A stretch of 64,000 bases of DNA. It comes from Nitrosospira multiformis. GTDB taxonomy: Bacteria; Pseudomonadota; Gammaproteobacteria; Burkholderiales; Nitrosomonadaceae. The position numbers and the translations under genes are program-made. A model generated the notes under the pieces. It had not been told where the DNA came from, ran no database searches, and worked only from the letters and a program-made list of their open reading frames with translations. Below are positions 56,724 through 64,000 of this stretch, piece by piece; the first letter of the stretch is position 1; each line of letters starts with the position of its first letter. The DNA is taken from NCBI RefSeq assembly GCF_900111585.1, contig NZ_FOHI01000012.1, positions 1 to 64,000 on the forward strand, in the 5' to 3' direction.

Positions 56724-57234
56724 TACTTACCTCGATCAACATCCAGTTGGATATTTTTTTTACGTACCTAATATTTTTGGGGTCGGTAATTTCTTTCTTT
56801 GAAATTAATGTGTATACCATGCCTGTGGATGACTCTACCTTGTAAAACCTGTATTTAATTAATCTAAGAACCGGGTGCGCGGGAATGTTATTGATAAACC
56901 AAAATAATGAAAAAAAGATTAAAGCCATGAATGCGCTTTTCGTAAAGTCGAGATTTACTCCATGATTGATAATGGGCATGAAGTATCCAGCAACAAATAC
57001 AAATAGCATAAAATCATTTGATTCTACTTTTTTTGCATTAAACGAGATTAATTCACTCGATTTAATGATCAACATCAGAATCCAAATCGGGATTGCTGTG
57101 CCAAGCGCTCCTGTCACTAACAAATATATAACGGCAGCCCTGAAGCCGTGAAGATCGTATTGCACATACGCGAGCGTGAATAATACTGGCGAAAAGGCAG
57201 AGAAGAAGAGGAGTGTTTTAAGATAATTGCGCAC
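56713..57234 (-). CDS. kwaA: Kiwa KwaA-like membrane protein
   Basis: A 173-residue membrane protein with four TM helices (YLKTLLFFSAFSPVLFTLAY; AAVIYLLVTGALGTAIPIWI; DFMLFVFVAGYFMPIINHGV; FMALIFFSLFWFINNIPAHP), then a C-terminal soluble part that ends in strands (MVYTLISKKEIT, ISNWMLIEVSNAK). Its stop overlaps the kwaB start by 11 bases. Topology, size and partner match KwaA, which in the described system senses phage at the inner membrane. Alone, the sequence would not give a name; the call rests mainly on the neighbour. AT-rich codon use contrasts with house genes. Confidence 0.65.
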   Translation of the reverse strand: MRNYLKTLLFFSAFSPVLFTLAYVQYDLHGFRAAVIYLLVTGALGTAIPIWILMLIIKSSELISFNAKKVESNDFMLFVFVAGYFMPIINHGVNLDFTKSAFMALIFFSLFWFINNIPAHPVLRLIKYRFYKVESSTGMVYTLISKKEITDPKNIRYVKKISNWMLIEVSNAK

Positions 57235-57497
57235 AGTATTTCTTATTATTTATTGTTGTGCTAGGTAGTAGCTTAGGCGATTGTAATGCACTTCGAACAA
57301 CGACATAAAGGAACTTAATGTAAGTTATTTTGCTTTACGACACTTCTACACCGCCTCTTAATCAGATATATATCTGTTGTTTGTCGCGCCGATTGCTTTC
57401 TAATACTAACTTGATACCTGGCCTACCCGCCCTAATTCAGTTTTCTATTTTGTGGAAATGAAAAAAAGACTAGGCGCACGTCCCTAAGGCATATGCT

Positions 57498-57878
57498 CTA
57501 GACTTTTGACTCGCCCTTCCCTCTTGCCCTGAGCGACTCGGCCTGCGTCTTCTCTTGATGACAATCTGAGCACAGCCCTGTGTGTTCTCCGGGTCCTCTG
57601 TGCCACCCTCTGCCAACGGGATGATGTGATCTATCTCTCTCCATCTGTGAAAATGAGAGCAATTGCCCACACTTGGCGCAGCATGGATCGTTTCGGTAGA
57701 GACCTATTCTCGCTCTCTGACGTGCTCTGCCACCCATCCTGTTCTTGCTTTGTTCCGATCTATTACCCCAAGGCTTTGGCTTCAGGTGCTGATGCTTCTC
57801 ACAATACCCAGGAGATGAAGTCAGTACGTTGCACCCAGGAGCGCGATATATGGACTTGGCTCTGGGTGGCATAGGCAA
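57498..57878 (-). pseudogene. Phage HNH endonuclease with two offsetting frameshifts
   Basis: The reading frame from ATG 57878 has a zinc-finger start (CCAKCGQLL) and a CSDCHQEK end, but the middle is in the wrong frame (RSHHPVGRGWHRG). The next frame has the real HNH core, DHIIPLAEGGTEDPENTQG. Two small indels, one near 57635 and one near 57575 in a G-run, therefore shift out and back. Phage HNH proteins of this size sit beside the terminase and assist packaging. This copy is likely inactive. Confidence 0.75.
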
Positions 57879-57924
57879 TAAAAAAGCTCACGTATGAGGT
57901 GAGCTCGATGGGCTGTTTTAATCT

Positions 57925-58203
57925 TTACCGTAGCGGCTCGTATGTGTATCCACGTGACAGCATACACGTCGATATGAGTTGCTCTTGTCTCTGACGTATC
58001 ATTGCGTCATGCACTACCGCATCTCTAAGGTCATACATCACAGCACTGCTCGCGCTTGCGGTTGCCTTTGCTGCTTCATACTCGCACTCGGTCAGGTCTT
58101 TGTGACGCTGAATAGGATCACCGCCTGGCTTGGCCAGAATCATTGGTTGCTGTGCGCACGCATGCAATAGAGCGCACAGGATAACTATGATACGGAACTT
58201 CAT
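57925..58203 (-). CDS. Small lipoprotein of phage-type
   Basis: A 92-residue protein; GAGGGAGATC precedes ATG 58203. The N-terminus is a lipoprotein signal with lipobox LLHAC. The mature part is helical (LTECEYEAAKATASASSAVM, DAMIRQRQEQLISTCMLSRG) with two further Cys. Similar small lipoproteins occur in phage genomes, possibly lysis or exclusion related. No firm function. Confidence 0.6.
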   Translation of the reverse strand: MKFRIIVILCALLHACAQQPMILAKPGGDPIQRHKDLTECEYEAAKATASASSAVMYDLRDAVVHDAMIRQRQEQLISTCMLSRGYTYEPLR

Positions 58204-58271
58204 GATCTCCCTCTTTTGCGTTATTGGAGGGAATCATTGTATCAACTCTATTTACCCACCCCTGTCCAATT

Positions 58272-58300
58272 AAAAAACCCCCGGTTTCAGCCGGGGGTTT
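58272..58300 (-). terminator. Terminator copied with the capsid 3' end
   Basis: AAACCCCCGG (58275-58284) and CCGGGGGTTT (58291-58300) form a 10-bp stem around TTTCAG. On the minus strand it is followed by TTTAATTGG. The capsid gene at 61040 has the same kind of hairpin after it. Confidence 0.85.
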
Positions 58301-58309
58301 CTTGTTGCA

Positions 58310-58487
58310 TCAGCTCGCCGCGAATTTCATCAACTTGATTGCGCGGAAGTCCCGCATGCCACCGCCTACGCGCTTCGTGCTGTAGAAGAGGACGTGAGGT
58401 TTTGCCGTGAACGGATCGCGCAGCATCAACGTGTTGCGGTCAACGATGGTATAGGCTCATTGGAAGTCGCCAAAGGCGATTGAGAGA
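58310..58487 (-). pseudogene. Duplicated 3' end of the phage capsid gene
   Basis: About 175 bp nearly identical to 61043-61217, covering the last 58 codons of the major capsid protein (AYTIVDRNT.MLRDPFTAKP, HVLFYSTKRVGGGMRDFRAI). One CGA codon is now TGA. Similarity starts abruptly near 58487, so this marks a recombination joint. The avcD gene lies between the two copies. Confidence 0.9.
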
Positions 58488-58601
58488 CTACGCGGGTTCT
58501 ATGTATGAAGCTAGACTACTTTAGACAGGGTATTGGTGGGACGAGGACAATCGAATAAGCCTTGAATTCCTTATGAATAAAAGACTCTAAAAATCAGTGG
58601 G

Positions 58602-58625
58602 GAAATGTGCCCCCAATTATGCCCC
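58602..58625. repeat. 24-bp direct repeat, right copy
   Basis: Matches 55316-55339 with one difference. It lies between the capsid-3' duplicate and avcD. The space from 58488 to 58797 otherwise holds no supported gene. Confidence 0.55.
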
Positions 58626-58797
58626 CATTCCTAACAACCGTTTAAATTGCTACTCGACTATTACACGATTGCGTATGAGATCTTGTATTACTCGCTCACG
58701 AAAAGTTGAGGTTCGTTTGTTAGGAAAATTTAACACAGAGGTGCTATTACGGCGTTCTGAAACGATATTAATCGCCTCGTCCTGCAACTTTTCGGGG

Positions 58798-60393
58798 TTA
58801 GGAAGGGGTAAATAGAGTTGATTGCTTCCCCTTTGCTTGTTTTTCATTATGGGCTAACTCCGCGATTACTAATTTCTCATGGGTGGGATAATCGTCAAGT
58901 GATACTGCAATTACAGGTTTGGCAGTTTTCTTATCAAACACATTGAGTTTCCCATCTGTACTCTTGCGTGTCAACCCAGCATTAAATAGCTTTAAAATAT
59001 GCTTCGGTGCTATGCCAGAATATTGCAAGAATAAAACTTTTTTATCTTGATCTCCCTCGTTCTCTGAGATTGCGTCCAAGTGAAGCTCTTTCGCCAAACT
59101 CTTCGGATATGGCTCAATGAAAATTACTCTTTTTATACCGCTTGCAACGATGTGACGAGCGCAAGAATGGCACGGAAAAGTTGTTGTGTACAAAGTAGCG
59201 TGAAGTAATCCCGCCTTATGCGTTCTCGCCACTGAGATAATCGCATCCATCTCAGCGTGAACGGCACGAGAATATTCGATTAAGGATTTTACGTCCGTTG
59301 TCTTCAATACCTTTGTGACCTTATCTACTGACACGCCCGTTGCAAGTAACGATGAATCAGAAAGTTTTGTGAATATTTGTTGATAGAGGGCATCCTTCTT
59401 TTTGTCATTGTGACAACGTTTATCCATCCATGCATGACATCGATGGTCGTTTTCCCCATCATCCTCTGAGTACAAGCCTCCCCCAAACCGAGGTACATCA
59501 TTGCGGCCTGAGCCTATTAATTCACCATTAATACTTACGATCGCGGCGCCCACTTGGCGGGATAGACAGGCTGATTTTGCAGCCTCAGCGTACGCGGCAT
59601 ACATAGACGACTCATCAGTAGTCGGGGTATGCACCGACGCACCAAAAATTATCTCGACAAACCGAGTAATCCCTTGTTTCAAGCGATTAGTGTTTTCCTG
59701 ATCATTCCTCACAAAATAATCAGCTTGGTAAAATACGCCCCGTACCTTCTGACCGTAATCTTCTTCCTCCGAGTAATCGCGCCGAATTATCGCTTCTATT
59801 TGAGCTTTATCCAGATGCTCTTGAAATTCCAGACGCTGCTCCCGAACGGTCAATGGTGCAAAAACACCGATCAACCAAAAAATGTCTCCATAGGTGGCTC
59901 GGAGAAGTTTAAGCTCCTCAGGATGCTTTAATGAATCAATTATATGAAGACGTCGAAACTGCTTCGGGACCAACTGACCATCAATGGTCTTTCCCAAGCC
60001 TTCTGTGTCCCTCTTCTCGGCGATTTTCTCCACTGCTTTAGCAGCGAGATAAGATTTTCCACAAACTCGCCGTAATTCGTCCCCAATCGCCTGCATTTGC
60101 TTGATTCTCTCGCCGGTCCCGATTCCCTTCTTAATTTCTTTTCCAACAAGCGTGGCATTGTCCGCTATGTAATCACTTAGTTTGTAATTATGAACAATAT
60201 ATTCGTAATCGTTCCCGAATAGCTCCGTCAGCAGCTCTGCAACCTTTGTACAGCCAGATCCCACCGGACCTACTAAAGCTATAACGAACTCCTCTGTCAA
60301 ACGTTCGTTTAACTTCGGTATTTTTACCTCAGTTTGATCGTCTCGATTAATCTGTATCGCCGACAGGGCGGATTTGATGTCCGAAATACTCAT
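58798..60393 (-). CDS. avcD: AvcD-type anti-phage dCTP/dCMP deaminase
   Basis: A 531-residue two-domain protein. Residues about 35-250 are a P-loop nucleotide-kinase-like domain (Walker A GPVGSGCTK, 42-50). Residues about 260-500 are a cytidine-deaminase fold with HAE (379-381; SRAVHAEMDAIISVA) and PCHSC (407-411; FPCHSCARHIVASGIKRVIF). This is the domain order of AvcD/DCD defence proteins, which on infection deaminate dCTP and dCMP and starve phage of cytidine nucleotides. In Vibrio the activity is held back by a small RNA, AvcI. All catalytic residues look intact. It lies between two copies of capsid 3' sequence in a phage-derived block, so it is likely defence cargo. Confidence 0.88.
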   Translation of the reverse strand: MSISDIKSALSAIQINRDDQTEVKIPKLNERLTEEFVIALVGPVGSGCTKVAELLTELFGNDYEYIVHNYKLSDYIADNATLVGKEIKKGIGTGERIKQMQAIGDELRRVCGKSYLAAKAVEKIAEKRDTEGLGKTIDGQLVPKQFRRLHIIDSLKHPEELKLLRATYGDIFWLIGVFAPLTVREQRLEFQEHLDKAQIEAIIRRDYSEEEDYGQKVRGVFYQADYFVRNDQENTNRLKQGITRFVEIIFGASVHTPTTDESSMYAAYAEAAKSACLSRQVGAAIVSINGELIGSGRNDVPRFGGGLYSEDDGENDHRCHAWMDKRCHNDKKKDALYQQIFTKLSDSSLLATGVSVDKVTKVLKTTDVKSLIEYSRAVHAEMDAIISVARTHKAGLLHATLYTTTFPCHSCARHIVASGIKRVIFIEPYPKSLAKELHLDAISENEGDQDKKVLFLQYSGIAPKHILKLFNAGLTRKSTDGKLNVFDKKTAKPVIAVSLDDYPTHEKLVIAELAHNEKQAKGKQSTLFTPS

Positions 60394-60538
60394 TTTTTGA
60401 TATACGTCTAATTGAGGTACCGTGAAGTACCATGAACTAAATCAGGATATAACGGCCCGAGGTCGGGCAATTGTATATGATTTAGCCATACTGACTATTG
60501 TCCTAAGGTACACCAGAGCTACAGTATGGGTATTGGTT
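60394..60538 (-). other. Upstream region of avcD, candidate AvcI-type RNA site
   Basis: A 145-bp AT-rich spacer. On the minus strand it has GCCCG-ACCT-CGGGC (a 5-bp stem) and a GGTAC..CGGTACC near-hairpin before the ATG. AvcD systems carry a regulatory RNA in this neighbourhood. No sequence conservation can be tested by eye, so this is only a place to look. Confidence 0.25.
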
Positions 60539-60787
60539 CTACCCAAACTCCCCATAAGAATTCTCTGCCCCATCGGTCTTTAATATAGAAACCTTAGACC
60601 GATCCGCTGGGCTCACCCCCAGCTTCCCCAGCACAGCTTCTAAACGGGTCAGCGCCCTGTTGCTGGTCCAGCCTCCCTCTCTTAGCAGCGCCAGGATATT
60701 GGCCGCATGCTCCACTATCAGCCTGGCAGCGCGGCATAATACTCCGGGGTGAGTCAGTCCTACTATTTCATGCCAGCAGCCCGCCAT
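60539..60787 (-). pseudogene. Phage terminase small-subunit-like C-terminal fragment
   Basis: An 82-residue frame reading LTHPGVLCRAARLIVEHAAN, ILALLREGGWTSNRALTRLE and VLGKLGVSPADRSKVS. The GVSPADRSKV ending is typical of P27-type terminase small subunits. The DNA-binding N-terminus is missing. It lies directly upstream of avcD on the same strand and after the capsid terminator. A complete but short phage protein cannot be excluded. Confidence 0.5.
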
Positions 60788-60973
60788 TTGCTGAAACTTG
60801 ATTTCGTAATTGAAAAATCAAGATGCGCTTTTATTTAAATAAATCAATGCTTTCTTACCTTCTATACCCTGCCATTTGAATTCAATTTGAAATATGGAAT
60901 TTTTTGTCTGCGTGGGAAGGCGCGCGGTGTCCAAGCGCTTCTTCCCCAAAGATTTGCCCACCCCCCCTCCAAT

Positions 60974-61001
60974 AAAAACCCCCGATTTCAGGCCGGGGGT
61001 T
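60974..61001 (-). terminator. Terminator of the capsid gene
   Basis: AACCCCCG and CGGGGGTT form an 8-bp stem; on the minus strand the hairpin is followed by TTTTTATTGG. It lies 40 bp after the capsid stop. Confidence 0.88.
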
Positions 61002-61039
61002 CTTATTGCATCAGCTGCGTAGCGCCAATGGAACATCAT

Positions 61040-62170
61040 TTAGCTCGCCGCAAACTTCATCAGCTTGATGGCGCGGAAGTCCCGCATACCACCTCCCACG
61101 CGCTTCGTGCTGTAGAAGAGGACGTGGGGTTTTGCAGTGAACGGATCACGCAGCATCGATGTGTTGCGGTCAACGATGGTATAGGCTCGTTGGAAGTCGC
61201 CAAAGGCGATTGAGAGGCTATTAGCCGATACGTCTGGCATATTCTCGTCTTCGTGTACCGGGTAACCCAACAGCGTTGACGGTTGTCCGGCTTCTAATCC
61301 CTCCTTCCAAATGTAGTCATCGTTTGCGTTCTTGAACGTCCGTACCAGCTCAAGCGTATTGGTATTCATCGTCCAGGCGGCATTGATGCGGTACCGGGGT
61401 TTGAGGGAGTGGACCAGCTTTATCAGCTTGTCGGAAGGATTGCTTGCGGCGAATGCTCCGGCAGCGCCAGAGGCGACATACTGTAGAGCGCTTTCCGCCC
61501 GTACCCCGTCAGCAGTGCTGGCAGTGTCATAGGTGAGAATGCCACGTGGTTTATTGATCCCATCGCCGACAATAAACGACTGGCCTTCACCCTCGCCGAA
61601 TGCTTCAGCAAGCTCGTTGATCAGCCAGTTTTCCAGGTCGAAGTTATTGTCATCGAGCAAGCGCTGTGTCACTGCGGGGCTGGCGTAGACTTCTCCCATG
61701 GCAGGCTTCAGTTCGATAAACTTGGGACCCTCTGTCTTGGGTCTGGATTGAGTTTCCCCCACCCATGAGTAAGTAGTGCCGCCTACGCTATGCAGCATCG
61801 AATATTCACCGCTTTCGATCTTCACCACTCGCGCAAGCTGCCGCATGGGCGAAAGGTCGCGCAGGGCTTTGGAGATGGTACCGTCGATCTGTATAGGAAC
61901 AAGAAACCCGCCGTTCGGATCGTTATTAGTAGCCATGGCCTTGGCTTCAAGTCCACGCTCCCGGCCAGACCGAAGGTAGCCTAAGAAAGCCTGCTTGTGC
62001 TCTCTCTCTTCCGGATCTTCGCCACCATGGAACCCGGCGCCCGGTCTATTCGCCTTTTTTGCAAACTCGTTTAGAGCGCTCTCCAGGTTCTTGATGCGCT
62101 CGTTCTGCGCATTCTTGAATTCAGCAAATGCCTCGCCTTGCTTTTCGAGAATTTCCTTAATTTCGTACAT
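61040..62170 (-). CDS. HK97-type phage major capsid protein
   Basis: A 376-residue capsid protein. Residues 1-60 form a coiled-coil scaffold-like region (EKQGEAFAEFKNAQNERIKN). The HK97 core follows after about residue 75: NNDPNGGFLVPIQIDGTISK, SYSWVGET-like YSWVGETQSRP, EVYASPAVTQRLLDDNNFDL, GDGINKPRGILTY, INAAWTMNTNTLELVRTFKN and LLGYPVHEDENMPD. Length and order are normal for HK97 gp5 homologues. It is followed by its own terminator. It is the only structural gene in view; portal, protease and tail genes are absent from the window. Confidence 0.95.
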   Translation of the reverse strand: MYEIKEILEKQGEAFAEFKNAQNERIKNLESALNEFAKKANRPGAGFHGGEDPEEREHKQAFLGYLRSGRERGLEAKAMATNNDPNGGFLVPIQIDGTISKALRDLSPMRQLARVVKIESGEYSMLHSVGGTTYSWVGETQSRPKTEGPKFIELKPAMGEVYASPAVTQRLLDDNNFDLENWLINELAEAFGEGEGQSFIVGDGINKPRGILTYDTASTADGVRAESALQYVASGAAGAFAASNPSDKLIKLVHSLKPRYRINAAWTMNTNTLELVRTFKNANDDYIWKEGLEAGQPSTLLGYPVHEDENMPDVSANSLSIAFGDFQRAYTIVDRNTSMLRDPFTAKPHVLFYSTKRVGGGMRDFRAIKLMKFAAS

Positions 62171-62268
62171 ATGATAAAGTCCTTATAAAATGTTTTCGCC
62201 ATACTCCAATTTCTGAAGTATGGCTTTATACTACAAGGACTTATTCCCGGTTTGGGGGAGAGCAGGAA

Positions 62269-62643
62269 TCACTGAGTGAGATTTAATTTACACCAAGTGA
62301 AGTGGTTCCTGATGGTCTTGAATGTGAGCTGCTGCCGGCCTGCTCGGGGATGATGGTAGGTAATGATTTCCCAGATGCGGTCTACCTTCTCGACAGGGCT
62401 TGCTGTCGTGCCGTGCATATCTCGCCTCACGGCCTCAAGTTCCAATTCTTCCAAAAGCTTCTCGAAAGTAACCGGACTCTCGATCCTGCCTGTAACCTTT
62501 AGAAGGTATGCCTTCAGAGGCCCAGGCCTTTTCCCTACTTTGTGATGTTTCTGGAAGGAAAGCCCCAAGCGTATCAGGGCAAGCGCCTCTTCACGCTCGG
62601 GGCTAGGTGGTAACGTTCTTTCAAGATAACCTGCCAGGTTCAC
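62269..62643 (-). CDS. Phage-associated hypothetical protein
   Basis: A 124-residue soluble helical protein (MNLAGYLERTLPPSPEREEA, LELEAVRRDMHGTTASPVEK, KVDRIWEIITYHHPRAGRQQ). It begins with GTG in a GTGA overlap with the previous ORF's stop, so translation is coupled. Not recognised. It lies just before the capsid gene in the same minus-strand series. Confidence 0.6.
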   Translation of the reverse strand: MNLAGYLERTLPPSPEREEALALIRLGLSFQKHHKVGKRPGPLKAYLLKVTGRIESPVTFEKLLEELELEAVRRDMHGTTASPVEKVDRIWEIITYHHPRAGRQQLTFKTIRNHFTWCKLNLTQ

Positions 62644-62813
62644 TTGCCGTTATCCAGTTCTGAAACCATTTTTTTAGCCTTAGAGCGCGAGTATCCCAGG
62701 TGCTCGATAAGCTCTTTTTCGATCTTGCGCTTACGCAGCGCCTCCGCACGTCTGCTGCCTTTCAACATGGACGAGGCGAACGCTCGCCCAAACCCTGTTA
62801 ATTTACCCATGTT
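62640..62813 (-). CDS. Small basic phage protein
   Basis: A 57-residue Lys/Arg-rich protein (MGKLTGFGRAFASSMLKGSR, ALRKRKIEKELIEHLGYSRS, KAKKMVSELDNGK). It overlaps the upstream ORF by 16 bases and the downstream one by 4, so it fits a coupled operon. Basic helices suggest nucleic-acid binding; no family name. Confidence 0.6.
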   Translation of the reverse strand, partial: NMGKLTGFGRAFASSMLKGSRRAEALRKRKIEKELIEHLGYSRSKAKKMVSELDNGK

Positions 62814-63073
62814 GACCTCTCTGCTCTGCGATAGGCCAGCAAGGGGCCACCAATCACTTTATTGTCCGGCCCCACCGCGAAGAGCTCTAGCCCGTTTACA
62901 TCGGCCTGCAAGACAAGACGAGCCTTACCGTTGTTCACCAGGTCATCAACAATCTCCCCGGCTTCCTTGTTCTGCCGGCCAATGGCGATAACCATCAATT
63001 CCATAATTTGCAATGATGTTTTGACGCCGTTTTCCAGGGTATCCAAGATTTCTTTGTCTATTTCTTGAGTCAT
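62798..63073 (-). CDS. Phage-associated hypothetical protein
   Basis: A 91-residue protein with a winged-helix-like layout (EILDTLENGVKTSLQIMELM, EAGEIVDDLVNNGKARLVLQ). It may be a DNA-binding or regulatory protein of the element. It overlaps the next ORF by 16 bases in a minus-strand operon. No family recognised. Confidence 0.6.
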   Translation of the reverse strand: MTQEIDKEILDTLENGVKTSLQIMELMVIAIGRQNKEAGEIVDDLVNNGKARLVLQADVNGLELFAVGPDNKVIGGPLLAYRRAERSTWVN

Positions 63074-63251
63074 TTTTTACCTTTTTTGTTACGGTTTATG
63101 AAAGCGAACCTCCGAGCGCGCTCTAGAGGGGTGAGTGCCAGAGATTTGCTTACCCCCACCCCCCTCAATTTCGCGGGTATGCACGCGACGATCCGAGCGC
63201 GCTCTAGAACCATATGGCTCAAGGAATACCTCACCCCCGTATGTTTGCTGC
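63074..63251. repeat. Two 17-bp palindromic direct repeats (candidate operators)
   Basis: TCCGAGCGCGCTCTAGA occurs at 63111-63127 and 63192-63208. Each contains the palindrome GAGCGCGCTC. The copies are 81 bp apart, close to eight helical turns, between two early genes. CACCCCC-type runs sit beside each. A minus-strand frame of 61 codons across them is unlikely to be a gene. Confidence 0.65.
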
Positions 63252-63734
63252 TCATGCTGTTTCCCTCTCCGCTTCAGAAAGGTTCAGGTTGAGTTCTTTT
63301 GCCTCGGTTGAGGGGTAAGTATTCCCTGCTGGTTTAAATCCCGTAGAAGAGGCCATAGATAGAGCATCCTGTTTCAGTGCCCTGAAACAAACCAACGCGT
63401 TATCAAAATCAGCCAGTGCAATGGTCAGCGCTTCGTCATGCTCTTCCTCGGTAAAGGCGTGGAAGTCAGCGATGAAACGAACCAAATTGATGAGCTCCAA
63501 CCGCGCAACATCCACCCCCTTTTTTTGGTGAGCTTGTTGCGCGTCTTTTTTGAAGCTTGTTGCGTGGTTGTTGCATAGCTTGTTGCGCGCTAGATCGAGC
63601 AATGACACGGGTTTCGCTGGTGGTTGTTGCGTGGTTGTTGCATAGCTTGTTGCGTGATATTGGGGTGGTTGTTGCGTGTTGCATTCCCTAGGAGACGCAA
63701 CATGCAACAAGCTCCTGTTTAACGGTGCATTCAT
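63252..63734 (-). CDS. Early-region phage protein with repeat-rich N-terminus
   Basis: A 160-residue protein. The N-terminal 70 residues are Gln/Asn/Thr-rich because they are encoded by iteron-like DNA repeats. The C-terminal part (VARLELINLVRFIADFHAFT, ALTIALADFDNALVCFRALK) is helical and ordinary. The ATG overlaps the upstream HTH gene stop (ATGA). A replication or regulatory role is possible from position and repeats. Family not recognised. Confidence 0.55.
   Translation of the reverse strand: MNAPLNRSLLHVASPRECNTQQPPQYHATSYATTTQQPPAKPVSLLDLARNKLCNNHATSFKKDAQQAHQKKGVDVARLELINLVRFIADFHAFTEEEHDEALTIALADFDNALVCFRALKQDALSMASSTGFKPAGNTYPSTEAKELNLNLSEAERETA
63531..63685. repeat. CGCAACAA iteron-like repeats
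   Basis: On the minus strand CGCAACAA or TGCAACAA recurs about ten times. The 31-mer built of TTGTTGCG, TGGTTGTTGCATAGC and TTGTTGCG (plus-strand sense) occurs twice, near 63557-63587 and 63624-63654. Spacing is 10-11 bases in places, so copies fall on one helix face. This is typical of initiator-binding iterons. Confidence 0.7.
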
Positions 63735-63967
63735 TCCCCTTTACCCCCTTTCTGGTACTGATTGCGCCCCCTGGCCGTGACCTTTTGTTCCAGCAATCCG
63801 GCCTCATCAGCCTTGCGCCAGATTCGCATCACGGTAGACCGATGGATGTTTAGCTCTACCGCTATTTCAGCCTGCGACAAACCGTCATTTGCCAGTGCCA
63901 CAACTCGGTCATACGTCGACTCAGAGACAGTGCGCCATGCCCAAGTGCTCAGTCCGTGAGAATCCAC
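63731..63967 (-). CDS. Small helix-turn-helix protein
   Basis: A 78-residue protein: TYDRVVALANDGLSQAEIAV and ELNIHRSTVMRIWRKADEAG form a resolvase/sigma-4-like HTH, the rest is basic (KVTARGRNQYQKGGKGE). GTG 63967 is the only start in view. It overlaps the next gene by 4 bases. Likely a regulator or replication-associated DNA-binding protein of the element. The last 33 bases of the window hold no gene. Confidence 0.7.
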   Translation of the reverse strand: MDSHGLSTWAWRTVSESTYDRVVALANDGLSQAEIAVELNIHRSTVMRIWRKADEAGLLEQKVTARGRNQYQKGGKGE

Positions 63968-64000
63968 GGTTAATTGAGCCTCTACCGGATCAACATCATT

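Noticed and set aside
63070-63255. 61-residue minus-strand frame over the 17-bp repeats
   Set aside because: Its sequence is dictated by the two palindromic repeats and it overlaps neighbours; more likely a regulatory region.

Overview
The window looks like chromosomal DNA of a betaproteobacterium, most likely an ammonia oxidiser of the Nitrosospira/Nitrosomonas group. That is an inference from style: PEP-CTERM proteins, a TonB receptor, stacked heavy-metal pumps, many decayed insertion sequences and Shine-Dalgarno starts. No nitrification gene or rRNA is present to prove it.

Layout. 1-8 kb: end of one PEP-CTERM protein gene, a second PEP-CTERM gene (PepA-like) behind an exact sigma-54 promoter, a secreted Kazal-domain protein, a small XRE regulator, and a TonB-dependent receptor behind a Fur-like box and a perfect 19-bp palindrome. 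8-17 kb: RND permease plus adaptor, then small secreted proteins (thermonuclease, adhesin-E-like, glycine-zipper, His-rich). 16.7-19.9 kb: a translationally coupled pair, an exported PCM-type methyltransferase and a polytopic protein with a spermidine-synthase-like core. 20-28.5 kb: exonuclease/UvrC-like fusion, DUF2127, Gly-rich repeat protein, CorC/HlyC-type protein, HupE/UreJ-type protein, and ghosts of hsdM, an IS3 transposase and a second TonB receptor. 28.6-40.8 kb: a metal/oxyanion resistance block (chrA, czcABC with czcC frameshifted, SBF-type transporter, MFS, DUF1259). It is bracketed by inverted copies of a roughly 110-bp chrA leader, one beside intact chrA and one beside a chrA ghost. 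41-53 kb: response regulator, tRNA-Lys(CTT), Mut7-C protein, double GNAT, nucleoside deaminase, OLD-like ATPase, an operon of NodU-type carbamoyltransferase plus dimethylformamidase-like protein near a cupin/JmjC-like protein, and a RelBE-type toxin-antitoxin pair. 53.5-55.1 kb: PEP-CTERM and phage ghosts, then a sulfotransferase.

55.3-64 kb is a prophage or phage-satellite segment read almost entirely on the minus strand: HTH protein, small early genes, HK97-type capsid, a terminase-small-subunit-like fragment, an AvcD-type anti-phage dCTP deaminase, a second copy of the capsid 3' end, a lipoprotein, an HNH nuclease ghost and a Kiwa-type pair (kwaA plus frameshifted kwaB). It is a defence cargo inside a phage-derived element, and the element continues past the window end.

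Most worth checking: (1) the duplicated chrA leader, whose two copies differ by a compensatory base pair in a hairpin; (2) the Kiwa plus AvcD cargo in a capsid-bearing element; (3) the carbamoyltransferase/dimethylformamidase-like/cupin neighbourhood; (4) the 19-20 bp GCGACAATTTGTCGC-type palindromes. The window also holds about fifteen broken genes, so this is a region of active decay and rearrangement.
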